Below are positions 25,309-38,600 of a stretch of 64,000 nucleotides of DNA, in pieces. The position numbers and the translations under genes were made by a program. The stretch's first letter is position 1; every line of letters starts with the position of its first letter. The stretch spans positions 13,563,001 to 13,627,000 of the forward strand of contig NC_091094.1 in assembly GCF_024713975.1 (NCBI RefSeq), read 5' to 3'. Source of the stretch: Paralichthys olivaceus. Taxonomy: Eukaryota > Chordata > Actinopteri > Pleuronectiformes > Paralichthyidae. Under the pieces are notes generated by a model. It had not been told where the DNA came from, ran no database searches, and saw only the letters and a program-made list of their open reading frames with translations.

Positions 25309-28300
25309 TTAATCATCATCATCATTATCATCTGTGAGACTGTAATGCTCCTGGGGGTCATTAGCAGACCATTTACCAGGTTTTGGTGGCCTCTGGTGAG
25401 AAGGGAAATAGTAATATGGAGGCACAGCATAGTACATAGGCTGGTGTCCTTGCTGATTAAATGGAGCTGAGTTTGTAAGAGGTGTGGTTGCAGGATCAGG
25501 AAATACAGGCATGGGAGCCTGCTGAGGTGCATGATATTGCATATAAGGGTGTGGAACATAAAAGGGCTTTTGAACAGCAGGCTTGAGGGTGGTGGCTGCA
25601 GGGGTGGTAGGAGCAGCAGTTGGAGATGGAGTAGCTAGTCTTTGAGGGGGATACCTTGGTGGTGGATACAACACAGGGACCTGGTAGATCTGAGGATACA
25701 GAGGTTGTGGTTTGTGCTGCTGGGGCACAGGTTTTTGATTTGGAACCGTTTGGGGCGGGCCTTCTGGAGGCTTTGGGAGTTCAGGGAATGGGAGGAAGTG
25801 ATACTGAGGTGGCAGTAGGAACTGAGGCACCTGGGGATCAGGCTTCCCATCATATTGAGACTGTGGCAACTGAGGTAACTCAGTAGCAGCAGCAGTGTTT
25901 TTATTAGGAGTAGACTGTGTTGGTGGTACAGGTCTGGGAAAGAAGTTATACTGAGGCCACTGTGGATACTGTGCAGGACCTGAGGGATACTGCATCCATT
26001 GGGGTAGTGGTGCCACTGTACTCATGGTAGGAGCAGGGGTGTCTGCTGGAGGAGTGGGCACAGGAAATACTGGGTATTGTGGAAACTGAGGGAACTGAGG
26101 GAACTGCAAGATTGGACTACTGTCACTAGGGGGTGTAGTTGTTGATGTGGTTGGTTTAATTTCAGATAATAAGGGGCATGTGACTAAGAGCTCCACATCC
26201 ACCAAGAGAAGAGAAAGCAAATACTCCTCATCCTGCAAGGAAAGAAACTGGGTAAATCCAAAGCATGCATGCATCTCAGTGTTTTACCACAAGGGCATCC
26301 ACAATACCTTGATCTCTATGCACAGGCCTCTGTTGTAGGGTGCAGTGAGTGTCAATCCTCCAGATAACGAGTCAACAGCAATTCCACAACTGCCACAGAC
26401 TGATGACAGAGACACCCATGCACCAGAGACTGCAACAGTTTTCATATCAAATTAGAAAACTGACAGAAGCATTCTGTAAATCAAGAAAATAGCAATATGT
26501 CAAGTCACCTACCTTTTACTTTGAGTTCATTTGCTGCAATACCCCCAATCTTCACCACCATTCCAGTTGGGAAGCAGGAAACAGAAGGTGGTGGTAGCAC
26601 AGCAGGGCAGGACATGGTCATGGGTTTCCCCCATAAACGCAGTGGTAGTACATAGTCACCACCCTGTGATATTAAAAATAAAAAAAATTAGTGGAAAAAA
26701 GGGGCAAAGAAAGTAAAAAAGTTTAGGTCAGTTAAAAGATGGTGGTGACAAAGCTACCATTCTCAACTGAATTACCCACTATGTCTGAGTTGTTCTTTTA
26801 AATCAAGATCCATCAGTTATTCACTGGGGAATTGGTGAGAATTTTATAAAATGCCCTACAAGTTAAAGAAAGTGATTTTAAAAAATAAAACAAAACGTGT
26901 CTTGATCTGCACCAAAGCTTGATGGGGTCCTTTCTAGTCCCATTGCCCAACCTCTTACGTTTCGTGGAAATCGTTTTAGTTTTTGTATCATCCTGCTGAC
27001 AAATAAACCAAGAAACAAGGGTGACATCATAAAATAACGTCCTGGGGAGAGGTAATTAACAAAAGTAGATTCACTCAGGGAGTGCTGTTAAGACCAAATT
27101 ATAAATATACTTTCAATTGCAGGTATCCATACAGACTAAGACTTGCATGTTTGCAGATTATTTTAAAAGACCAAATTAGTTACTATGACTATCAACACAA
27201 GAAATGAACCTTACCTGTTGGGTGACATGGCAGCTGTGGTAGGGTGCAGCAAAAGCCACATGCCTGCGGGACCTCTTCACAGAGGAGCCACAGCTGGAGG
27301 ACATTCGAGACAGAGGGGTAAGAGGTCCCACACCTGTTTGTCATTAGAACCATGTTGAAACGGTGACAGCGTCGTGCGTTCCAGCATTGAAAAACAATTT
27401 ACTTCGAAACTTACCACTATTCACAAGAACGTGAGGAGCTCCTACCCGTCTGACCTTCAGAGTCATCAAGTTGTCACTGCATTGTACTGATGGATCCAGA
27501 TGCTTGAGTTTTGCTCCCATCAAACTGTGCAACACTGGAAACACAAGCACAAACTCAATCTGTTGATGGACGTCACAGGTTTGTCATTATAAACTACAAA
27601 ATTTAACCAAATTCATTCACCAACTCTGAACAGATATTATATTAAGCTTCCAAAAACATATTCTCATATTAGGATCCATGCAAAGTTGTTTTGGTATTCA
27701 GGTTTCATCTGCCAACTCTGCAGCTGTGGGTTGGAGATAGTAGCTGACTGTACATTGTCCATTCCCAGTAAAAATGTGATACATTTGAGAATGTTCATTT
27801 GTACTGTTTTAAACAGAATCTGGCAAATTTCACACAGCTAACTTGTTTGATGTATGAGGGATTTTTCTCTCCCTTCAAGTCCAAATCAAAATTCAACACC
27901 CATAAGATTTATAGTATGAAAAGATGCACTACAGTATATAGATGTTAGGATATTTAGCACAGTCTTTGAAAATATAATGATTGATACATTTCTTAAGCCC
28001 ATTTAAATTAAAAACAAATTTCAGACCTTACTGACATTAAGAGACATTTTGTCATCAGTCAGATTCTTTAAGTTGCATCATTCAGAGACAGATGATCTGT
28101 AACTTACCAGGAGCCACGTTTTGATCCCCCTCTTTATCAAACTTGAAGGTGAGGGATCCGTATCGAGTTGGGAGCGCAGATCCATGTTGTCCATCATCAG
28201 ACAACACACTCCTGAAGTGAAGTCTGCCTTGTAACGCAGGCAAAGCTCCTAAATCAACAGCTTGTCCATTAAAACCTTTTAAACACACTAGAGTCGCTGT

Positions 28301-28336
28301 CACTACAAAGAGCAGCATATCATTTCTGAAAGGCAT
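25309..28336 (-). CDS. Secreted protein, two ZP-N-like modules plus Pro/Gln/Tyr-rich tail
   Basis: Not recognised by name. Six exons (28336-28108, 27534-27415, 27333-27215, 26663-26513, 26429-26308, 26232-25309) encode 554 residues. An N-terminal hydrophobic stretch (MLLFVVTATLVCLKGFNGQA) is a signal peptide. Two similar modules follow: Cys 95, 131, 151, 175 and Cys 186, 218/221, 243, 266. Each ends with an APY...C...EY/DY-L-L...CP pattern. The four-cysteine order and beta-rich patches resemble the ZP-N fold of egg-coat proteins (inference). A furin-like RSRR lies at 137-140. Residues 268-554 are low-complexity, rich in Pro, Gln, Tyr and Thr (repeated QFPQFPQ, QYPQWPQY), ending in an acidic DDNDDDD. 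There is no ZP-C domain and no transmembrane anchor. An extracellular matrix or egg-envelope component is the best guess; an enamel-type SCPP protein was considered but the cysteines argue against it. Confidence 0.75.
26910..27056 (-). repeat. Interspersed repeat family B, partial copy
   Basis: Contains CACCAAAGCTTGATGGGGTC, TTTCGTGGAAATCG and GTATCATCCTGCTGACAAA, and ends with GGGGAGAGGTAATT. This is the inverted counterpart of the copy at 11375. It sits in intron 3 of the ZP-N-like gene. Confidence 0.55.
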
Positions 28337-29792
28337 CCAACCTCTGACAATGAGCGCACTTTACGCATGTGCTGTGTGTAAAACTGTTGATAAGCTAAAC
28401 ACTGAGGTTGTCACTGTGTGGATGTGCCACACTTAAAGGCTTCTCCTCAGTGCTGCTTAATTGACTAGCCAATCACAGGCAGCCAGGTCTGAGGAGCTGA
28501 GGAGAAGCAGGTGATGATCCATCATGTGACACATGAATGAGAAGTGGAAAGAAGAGGGAAACTGAAGAGCAGCTTTATTTCAGCATGTTCTGTAACAATA
28601 ACCGACTGTTTTCTGATCCTGCTTTACATTAACTTGGCTGAGAGTCTCAATCTCAATTTATATTTAATGTAACTACATATAGAGTAAGTTCATATTAAAA
28701 AATGTTTTTGAGAAAATAAGTTACAAATATCAATTCTCATTACTTTAACCAAAACTTGATTTGACCTTTGACCTCAGAATGGTACTCTGGTGAGACAGAA
28801 CTGAAAGCGTAAAGATGCTTGCTGTGATCAGTTCTACTAAAAAGGCATTTAAGATTAAAGTAACTTTTTTCCAGATAGTTGATTTATAAAAAGCAATGAC
28901 TGTGACTTTGAATGATTCAAAACATTGCTTTATTTACAACAAAGTGAAAACTTCCAATCATGTTGCAGTGGTAACTTCACATATAACCAGAGACACTTAC
29001 TTTTAACAGTTACAACATAAATCTGATGCAGGACAGATGTTGACTCATATGATGAGAATCTGTTTTGTCCTGCATAACATCGGCATATACAAAAAAAACA
29101 TTATTCATCTCGCATTATTAGAAAGTCATAATATCTAGTATTTCCTGCCATTTCTATTCATTTAAATGTTTTTAAGCATTTAACGTATAAAAATTGTATC
29201 AGAAGATCCAAAGAAAGTTAAAGCCTTATCTTTTCCAAACTTGTGAAATCAAGAGTTACATGTGCATACCACTCCAAGCATTCTTCAGTTCAAGACCAAA
29301 TTAGATTAACAAAAGTAAATACTTTTTGCATGCATAAGGTCCATTTCTTGCAGAAGCATTACTTTCTAGAGTGATAATGTCTTTTTATGAGGCCTTTATA
29401 TCCACATGGGGAGCTGGTGCTCTTCCATGGAGTCCGCCATCTTGCACCACAATGTTTCTACAGTAGCTTAGAACGGACAAAACAAACACTGGCTCGAGAG
29501 ATAGCCTTTCACAAAATTAGGTTACCTGAAGGCCACCGTAGGTTCTCCTATATGAGGTGAGGGGTGTTGGTAGCAATCTGCAACTTCACCACTAGAAACT
29601 ATTTAAATCTAGACACTGAACCTTCAAATTTAGAGGTCTGTGACATCATCAGACCAGTCATACTGATGCAGCGTTGCTGACAGCACTGAATTAAACTCTC
29701 CTTCCTTATAGACACTGGTTTGAGACCCAATGCTTCCACTGTAATCAGCTGTAGCACTGGGTGACAGTATTTGATCATTGACTTGGAAATGA
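28337..29792. other. Intergenic, between ZP-N-like gene and prrt3
   Basis: Holds the upstream region of the ZP-N-like gene and the presumed 3' UTR of the prrt3-like gene. The only recognisable item is a third copy of the TTAA-type MITE (about 29340-29624). No gene is seen. Confidence 0.6.
29340..29624. mobile_element. MITE family A, third copy
   Basis: Shares CCGCCAT, GAGGTGAGGGGTGTT and the right terminus CTAGACACTGAACCTT with the copy at 2275-2637. The left end is too decayed to place exactly. Confidence 0.5.
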
Positions 29793-31873
29793 TTAAGTGA
29801 CGCAATAAGACTCTGGATCCAACATCCACCCATATCTAACATAAGTTGGAGGGAAAGTTGTTTTGTCCCCATTATTGGCTTCTGTGTGAGTCCAAGAGGT
29901 CGGTGTTGAGAACAGGCCTCTTGCTACAAGCTGTTCATGGTGAAGGGCATTGTCAATGCTGCGCCTGAGGTTGATAGGAGACGGGGGCCGCATGTCAAAT
30001 TCTATCAGTGAAAGAATACATTCATGTTCCCCTACTTTTTGCAACAGTAGTACAGGCTGAGGGTCTGAGATGCTATTGTTAACTGGATCAGGCTTGTATT
30101 CTACTGTAAGGTTAGATGGCTGGTCATCATACGGGCACATAATGTTATTACTGACATTTGCTCTAGACAGGTTATATTTTGCCCAGTTATTCGGCATCAA
30201 GTCTTCCAAGGTTGTCTCAGATTTTCTCAGTGGCCATTTTCGCACATTGGCCAGGAAACTACACCACAAGCATTTTTCCTCCACCCCTTGAGACATCTCA
30301 AATCTGATAGGCCAATGAGCAGCCCTTGACTGTCCATTAGAGGGCATCCAGAAGATCCAGGATCCCAGGACAAGCAAAGAGAAACCCCAGGATAACTCAA
30401 GGATTCTCGCCCAAAACTGACTAAGCCACCAGCCCCAGCCAAAGCGCCTCCAGTTCCCCAGTAAACCATAAAGCCAGAGGAGACTATACATCTGAAGGCT
30501 GCAGCAGAGAACCCCGAAGAAGGCACACACTGCTGTTACCCGCTTTGCTCGCCTGTCAATCCTGTAAGAAGGAAACCACTGAGGCACAGATGACCTGAGG
30601 AAGGGATCTCGATAAGAGAGAGACTTGGTGAGGATTCCTATGCAGAATGGAAGGCCCCAGCAGAGGGAGAGTGTCTGCAGCAACAGAGGGAGAGCAGGGC
30701 ATAAAGTTAAGGAGTATAGGTCTGCTACAAGTAATGGAGTGCAATGTGATATAGCCAGCCCTCCAACGACCCATGGGCGTTGCAGCTTTGGAGGAAAAAA
30801 GAATAATTTCAACCCTTCCAGTGTAACCAGGGCGAGGGCAACCTGTGCCCACAGAAGAAGCTGGAGAGGAACATTATGGAGTGCTGCTAGAGTGGCACGG
30901 GAGAGAATCTGATGGGTACCATAAGGATCAAGTAGCAGGAGGACCCCACGCAAGGTACCACCCATAACTAGGAGACTGTTCACCAGGGTCAGGGTATGAC
31001 AGAGGGAATGAGGGAGGGTGCACGCACTGGCCATTCCCAAAACTGCCAGGACTGCCATCAGTATGAAAAGGCTGGCACATCCAAAGACATGTAGTTCCCA
31101 GGCGAATGCCAGCGTTCGGCTCATGTCGTCCCAGAGCAGATTGGTGCCATTCTGGTTTTTAAGAACAACACAAGGCCTAAGACCGAGCACACAGGGACCT
31201 CCAGGTTCATGCGGGTTGCGATTTGTCACTGAAGTAAAGACATTTGTTTGGACGGGGTGTTTAAGGCTGTCACCACCTGAAAGAGAATGGAAGAAAGAAA
31301 TGAGAAAAGACTTGGATACAGAATAATGAATCCATCCTTTATCAATACCGCTTATCCTTTTAGAATCGCAGGGGGAGCACATGTTCACTTACCATCCAGA
31401 GAGTCATCCTTTCCTATGGATGTAAGAGTCTCTTTGAACTGTCCCTCAGCTGTCATGTGACTGCCCTTCAAGAAAGCTGACCCTGAGATGACTTGCACTC
31501 TGGGGTGAACGTGTGCTGTTATTGAAGTATTAGCTTTGTCAGCTCCTCTGTCCTGGGCCCGTAAGTGGTGTAGTGAAAGTTCTTGTGCTCTAGTTAAAGT
31601 GATTCCAGGTCCAGGATGGTTTCTATCACTGGTTCCCTCATGCCCCACTGGAATGTGAGTTTTATTGATAAGTTGAGGTGATGCACTGTCTTCATTATGT
31701 CTGCTGCCTTCCACAGAATCACTGGCCATGCTGAAGGTAGTTTTGTTTCTGTCCATGCTTCGATTTATTTGCACTGAATCAGAGTTATCCAGTGAATATG
31801 AAGTTTGAATTAGACCTCCAAGTGAAAAGAGACACTCAATTAATATAATGAAGAGCACAGTGGAACCTTCCAT
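29793..31873 (-). CDS. prrt3: Proline-rich transmembrane protein 3-like (PRRT3/PRRT4 family)
   Basis: Two coding exons (31873-31393 and 31276-29793) encode 654 residues. A signal-like N-terminus (MEGSTVLFIILIECLFSLGG) is followed by a Ser/Thr/His-rich extracellular region, then a block of about seven hydrophobic segments between residues 215 and 460 (WELHVFGCASLFILMAVLAV is the first), and a cytoplasmic tail that is not especially proline-rich. The conserved multi-pass core, including LLLLDPYGTHQILSRA, is the PRRT3/PRRT4 signature; the molecular function is unknown. PRRT3 rather than PRRT4 is chosen because PRRT3 and RPUSD3 are both on human 3p25 (recalled) and an RPUSD gene is nearby. The start is the ATG at 31873, just after an acceptor-like CAG; a longer upstream Met at 31918 precedes that acceptor. 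Confidence 0.75.
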
Positions 31874-34400
31874 TTTTTGGCACTGAAACGTAAATCCCAA
31901 AACCTGCAGAAAAACCAAGAAGTAATATTATATCATATTTTGAGCTACAGGGTATTTCACATAGTTTTTAAAAAGTTGATAGGAGAGAGACTTTGGATGT
32001 TAAGTAAAGGTAAAGGAGTCATACAGAATCCCAAATTACGAATCTGGAGGTTCAATCTTGTAAAGGACATTAATCCCCTTGAGTAATCCTGTGGGACTTC
32101 ACACTCCACAACATCTGTGGACAAAACAGCTTGGCAAAACTACAGCATAAGCCAATCAGATCTATCTGTGCAAAGTGGGGCCCAGACATCAAGCTGCCAC
32201 TTCAATTAACCACAGTTGAAAATAGAAAATAAATAGATAATAATAAATAGAAAATCATATAGGAGACGATAAAGCTCAAGTATCGTGTAAAATAATATTT
32301 TTAGCATAATGTTTTCTTGAGTTTTGATGATAAATTAATGTTGTTTCTGTTTCTGTTTACTTTTACTCGGCTCGAAACATATAAACCACAAGATTAACAA
32401 ATACAGCATGTCCTGACTTACTGTGAAATTATTCAATTAACATTTTTAAAATGGTGGATCAACAACTGCAAATGTATTAAAAAGCTTGTCATGGAGGGCT
32501 GTAGTGGACTGTCTAGTTATTTCACAACATTCCCAAAACACGTTGCCAAAACAATTTGGGCTGTAAACTAATTCACCCCCCCCCCCTTCATTATTGCCAG
32601 ATAATTCAGATATACCTGTGATTCCTTGTGTCCTGCTTCCTTTTAATGCCTCATGCATTGCACTCCATCTCTTGCTGCAGTAAAAGCGTCCGTAACAACA
32701 GATTTCTTGAGTAGGAGATGAAGAGCGTCAGAGTGAGAACCGAATAGAGTGGATTTACCCACATGCTCACAGCTATATAGTCTTCAAGCTGACGTCCTGT
32801 TGCAGCACCGGCTGGTGACTTGGCAGTCTCCCATCATGATGTCATCTGTAAACACAAAGAGTGGGGCCTAAATACCAGGGGTCACTTCCACAAAAAATGC
32901 TTGTATAAATATCTACCAGGTTATTGTCTTCACATAAGGTGATTTAAAAAGGTAAATAGTTAATAACAGTTCACTGCCTCTTTCTACAGCAGTTGTGTTG
33001 AGGTAAATCCCTTCTGAAAAGGATTACATTAAGATTCTTACAGTGCCACAAAGTCACATGAAGTGACACTGAGCAGCCAGATAGCCACGTACACTCTGAC
33101 GGTCTTATTAATTTGGAAAGTATTTGCAAGGTCTGATGCTAAACATAACATGGCTAATGAACAGAATATGGAATGCATAACATATGAAATATCTATATAT
33201 ATACATATATATTACAATATATCAATGGGATGTAAAAGGCATGTCGTTTTGAAAAAGACATGAATATACATGTGTAACTACCACCACCATTCCCACCAGA
33301 GAGCAGAACCTCAGCTCCTCTGCAGTGAGTGTGGGAATTAACTCTTTCCTCTCCAGTGTGTCAGGGGCACAGCCCATGCTTACAGTGCATCTGTCGTGGT
33401 CCACCTTAAGATGGGCGAGAGGCAGTTTGTTGTGGAGCGAGCAGGGGGAGGCCCTCAGCGGCACATGCCTGGCTCTTTAAGGCAGACTGGGGAGGTTAGA
33501 TCTTGTTAAAGGCACATGCGTTCAAATGTGTGCCAGGCCCGGTTCACTTTGTGGTCAATTTCAAATGTGTTGTGATTGGTATGGATGGACAATTATAGTG
33601 ATGGAGGAACATAAAGAGGAGGTAGTCTGACAACAGTGAGACCTTTATTTTATTTTATCAGCACTTTTATCCACACCTCATAGACAATGTGACCTGTAAT
33701 ATAAACACAAATGGAGACTAGATTTTGAGAATAGCCTGCACTTGATGCTGTCATTCAGATTTACTATCCATCCATTTATCTATCTATCTATCTTTCTACA
33801 TATCTATCTATCTGTCTATCTATCTATCTATCTATCTACATATCTATCTGTCTATCTACATATCTATCTGTCTATCTACATATCTATCTGTCTATCTACA
33901 TATCTATGTATCTCTCTATCTATCGATGTATTTATCTCTCTATCTTTCTGTGTGTCTGTATGTATATCTATCTATCTACATATCTATCTATCTATCTATC
34001 TATCCATCTGTCTGTCTCTCTGTATGTATGCATTATGGGTCTGTCTGTCTATCTATTTACATATCTATATATCGGTCTATCTATCTATATATACATATAT
34101 ATATATTTCATTACATGCTGTAAACTGTGATTATCTGCTGTGTCCATGACAATAAACATCTTGAATATCTATCTATCTATGTCTCTATATATCTGTCTAT
34201 CTTTATGTCTGTATACATATCGATCTATCGTTCAGTAAATAAAAACAATGACATGTGATAGATAATAAGTACATGTGTAGATATTATGGTACTCGTGGTA
34301 TTTTGGTGATGATCTGGCCCGTTCAAACAGAAACATTATGAAATCTGACGAGGCTCCACCACAGCATGTGTGTTGAATTGTGCACATGTTGTGTTTTCAG
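31874..34400. other. Divergent upstream region of prrt3 and qrich1
   Basis: Non-coding by inspection. It probably contains the non-coding first exon and promoter of prrt3 near 32650-32800, then the long TATC microsatellite. Open frames inside the microsatellite are artefacts of the repeat. Confidence 0.55.
33772..34242. repeat. TCTA/TCTG tetranucleotide microsatellite
   Basis: About 470 bp of imperfect tandem ATCT with TCTG and ACAT variants, in two blocks (33772-34110 and 34166-34235) separated by a short unique stretch. It lies midway between the divergent prrt3 and qrich1 genes. Confidence 0.95.
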
Positions 34401-34439
34401 TGTGGATCATGTCAGCAGCAGAGATCCACATGTGTTGGT

Positions 34440-35010
34440 CGTGCAGTGGGCTGGAGGGGGCTGATGTTAGCAGGACAGGCCGCCGCCTCGCACATCATCA
34501 GTCTGAAGAGGAGTCGCGTCGATCTCGGGGCCTTTACTTCCGTCGTTTAATATCCCGCTGGATAAACACCGAGGGCCCGCTGCCGTCCGTGTGTTTGGGC
34601 GGTGCAGGGTGTAGTAACGCTACCCGCGATTCCTCTGGACAAATCAATCCGAGCTCTGCTGGAGCTTTGGGAAACTTATTGTGTTTTTTTGTTCTACGCA
34701 CCACAGCCTGGATCTCAGCTCAGCCCCTGAAACAAGCAGACGTCAGAGACCTCGCCTGCCTGCCTGCCGCCGCTTCTTAATTTTATCTAATCGCAGCATT
34801 GTTTGTGGGGATTTCCACCGCTGCCACATGCACTATGTGGCGGGGTGAGTGGCACTCTGCCTGGTAGCTGTTCGACGTTTATCGGCTTTTTAGTTTTAAA
34901 CACCGTGCCTTGGCGGAAAGAAGAGGATTTCGTTTTATTTAAGGTAGCATGACGGGATCCAGAGCCATCGAGCTAGCAGTAGCACCGCGGTTAGCTAGCT
35001 CGCTAGCCCC
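34440..35010 (+). promoter_or_regulatory. qrich1 CpG island and likely non-coding first exon
   Basis: A CpG-rich stretch ending in a good donor (GCGGG then GTGAGT, exon end 34844) precedes the first coding exon at 35637. This is the usual arrangement for a housekeeping gene. A 136-residue open frame at 34370-34780 has no recognisable protein character and is taken as 5' UTR or chance. Confidence 0.5.
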
Positions 35011-35648
35011 GTGCAACTGCAATGAATGGACTGTTTATGTTGGTGTTTGTTAACGCGCACTGTGTTATAAATACACGGTGTATATTTATAAAACGTCACT
35101 TTGGTATTTGACGGTGTTTGAATACAGTTATTGAGGCAAATATTCGCGCGTGTTGTGACAAAACACTGCCTAGCTAAGTGTGAAGCTAGCCTGCTAACAA
35201 CTAGCTAACGTAGAGGCTGTTATTATACGAGAACTAAAAATGTCTGGTGATAATAATATCGGTGCTTTGATACTGGTTCAAGCACATAATGGAAATAAGT
35301 ATCTTATAATACACATGTGCTTGTATGTGTGCTGTCTGTGTGACTTATGTTTAAATTACTGAGAAGTTGACGCGGAGCAGACATTGTATCACAAGTTAAA
35401 ATGCACTTTGTCCCTTGTCAATCCTCGCACCCTATTAAATGAGCAGCTATTGAAATGATACTTTTAAAGTTCATTATGTTGTGCTTATATAATTGTAGGT
35501 CTAAGAGTAAACAGCTGCCTCCTCTTCATCACAAAGATCTCCATTAAAACTTTCATTGCAGCTCATTGTGGATATGTGGTGTTTGGGACTTGAAGCATTT
35601 CAAGTGTTTTTCAGATCCATTCTCTTCTCTCCTCAGGTCAAAGTGACA

Positions 35649-38600
35649 ATGAATGAGCAGGACAGTGGGGTGGTGTCCTTCGATGAGTATGTGCGGCAGA
35701 AGGCCCGCACTGTTCCCCAGCACAGGATGAAGGAGTTCCTGGACTGTCTTGCCAAAGGCCCTGAGGTGCTGCAGGAGTTCAACCAGCAGGAAGGTGCCGC
35801 CACCACCACAGCCATGGTGTACCAGCAGCAGGACGCCAACTGCATCTACACAGACAGCACAGAGGTGGCAGGGTCGCTCCTAGAGCTGGCTTGCCCGGTA
35901 AGATCCTTTTCTTAGAATGGTTACCGTCTTTGAACATGTTATCACAGTTTATCTATCTGCTACACGGCCCATATATACTTATTAGATATATGTTTTACAA
36001 TAGGTAAAGGTGACTTCTGCAGAGATTTCACCTCAGCTGTCTGTGCACCAGGGGTCTGATCAGCAGCTCCAAGTGCAGGTTGGTTTATAGCCAGTATCTG
36101 TTTCTCATCAACTTTACAAGCCAGATGGGGCAGAGTGGAGGGCCCCAGAAACGCAGTCGTTGCTCACTGTGTAGAGTAAAACAGATTAAATAGCAGTGTG
36201 ATGTTTAATAGCCTTTGTTACATTAATTGCAGTTTGAGTTAGGTGGGTTTTTTTGCCAGCTCTGAAACCTGAATCCACTTACTGTTGAGAAAAGATGCAA
36301 GATTCAAATTCAAAACAAAAATAGTAGATATCCTTTTTTCCCCTATTTACAGTATAGCTGATACACTATAATACGGAACAGTCAAAGTACATGAAGCACA
36401 ATCACTTCCTTTTATTTATTCTACTCTATTATTTATTCACTTCATGGTTAACCATACCTCTTCCCTACTTGCTGTTTGGAGAAATGTCTGTAGCTACACA
36501 TTGAATTAGGATCAGTCATTCAGTTTCTCAACTCCTGCACCATCTTTTCCTGTGTGTCTGTAAATTTATAAATATTATTATTAGGATAAGATTCTTTAAC
36601 ACACTTTATTATCTTTCTGTGGAGAAGAATGTTTATTTGACAAATTACGCTGATACCCTGTCTGTTAATTGTTTTTGTATAATTGAAGCTTAACTCATTT
36701 AAATGAATTCATGGTCTTCGTGGAATTGTTCATAATTTGTCAGTGAACTGTGAAGTATATTATTTCTAACTCGTGTGTTTATTTTTCTTGCTACCCCTCT
36801 ATACCAGGTTCAGATCCAGGAACAGCAGGGCCAAACCATCAGCCAGGTTCTTCAGGTGGCCTCGCCCTCTCCGCAGGACCTGCAGGGAATCTCTACAGCT
36901 CAGTTCATCCAGCATGGAGATCTCACAGAGGAGCAGCAACAGCAGGTGCAGTTTTGATATCAGTCACTCATATCAAGTGCATCCATGTGATGTTTTTTTA
37001 ATACAATGCTGTCTGTTACAGATTCAGGCACAGCTGGTTGCAGCTGTAAGCGGAGGACAACAAATCCAGTTACAAGGAACACAACATATTCAGCTGCCAG
37101 GGGGGCAGCAAATTCAGCTTCAGGCTGGACAACATATTCAGTTACAAGGAGGCCAACATATACAATTGCAAGGTGGACAACAAATTCAGCTACAAGATGG
37201 CCAACAGATTCAGATCCAGACCATAGAGGCCATGTCTCCTACCCATCAACAGGACTCTCCTAGGGAGGCAGACAGGAGGTCTGGTTCTGCCTCCGCTGTT
37301 CTCCAACCTGCCAAGAAACGTAAGGTGGATGTCCCTCTCGCTGTTTCCTATGCTGTTCCACAGGGTCAGCAAGTGGCTACTGTTCTGGCCATCCCTCAAG
37401 GGCAACAGCAAAGCTATGTGTCGCTACGACCAGATTTGCTCACTGTTGACAGTGCTCAGCTGTTCAGCACCACAGGGACAATCACAGGTCCCACAGGTGA
37501 GACCTGGACCATCCCTGTGTACTCTGCGCCACAACAGCAGGGTGTAACTCACATTACTTTACCACAGGAAACGTACAGCACAGTGCAAGTTACCACCACC
37601 AACGGTAAGGACAAAATGTCCCCCAGTTCCCTCTCAAGGTCTACAGATGTGCAGTTGGCCTCCGCTGGGACACAGGAAGAAATAGTACAGACCCTGTTTC
37701 CAGCGCAGTTCATGAACGGGAACATTCACAACCTTGTGGCAGTGCAGGCTGTAGGAGGGACTTACAACACTACCCAGTCGGTACACATATGGGACCCAAA
37801 TCAACAACAGAGTCAAGGAGAAGAGGGGCAAGAACAGCAGCTCCATCTGCAGGTTAGAATACAATTTTACTAACAGACAGACTGTAGACCTGCAATTTAG
37901 TTTGTCCTATGCTTTGTACTATGTTTTTCCAAAGCTCAGTGAATATGGAGGATAAAAAATAATATAGAAGTAACCCAAACTTGTGGCATATATGTATCTT
38001 TGTAGTCCAGAAATGAAGGATCAGTTTTGGAAATCTACTAATTCAACTCTCTTATAGTGTTTGAGACCTTCCTAATACATCTTGGTTTTTCTATTAATAT
38101 AATGGAACTATTACATTAAATAAAAACTATGCATGGATTATTTCTACTTCTGTTATCTAGAGGTGTGATATACCATTGCTGCCCTCTTTCCCACAAAGCA
38201 TTAACCTTTTTTTTGTGCAGGGTCAAGTACAGACGGAGGCTGAAGCTGAACCGCCCACTGAAATTCTGGTTCCTGTCTGTCTTAAGCCAGAGGAGGGCCT
38301 GGAGGTCTGGCGCCTTTGGGCAAAACGAAAAAACATAGAGTTAAGCAAGCAGGAAAAAACCCGGCTTGCGCCAATAGGACGTAAGTCAATAGTTTTATCA
38401 TACATTGACAACACTGCTGATATATTTCGTGATATGTACTAACACCACCAGAAGCAATACAGTTTCATTTTTTCTGATTCATGAGCTGGTCATGAAGTAC
38501 TTCTTTTAACTGTCCTACTTGTAACTGAGAAATTAGCGAGTGAATTCTGCCTGTGTTCATCTCTCTGTGGTTGTGTCCAGGTCGTCAGCCGCTGCGTTTT

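Noticed and set aside
25656-25886. Plus-strand and alternate minus-strand frames in the Pro/Gln-rich region
   Set aside because: They are low-complexity shadows of the ZP-N-like gene's last exon.
33742-34149. Long plus-strand open frame rich in Tyr, Leu, Ser and Ile
   Set aside because: It is the translation of the TCTA microsatellite. Three overlapping frames are open for the same reason, so it is not a gene.
34370-34780. 136-residue plus-strand open frame before qrich1
   Set aside because: It lies in a CpG-rich 5' region that lowers stop frequency. No recognisable motif and no conserved start context.
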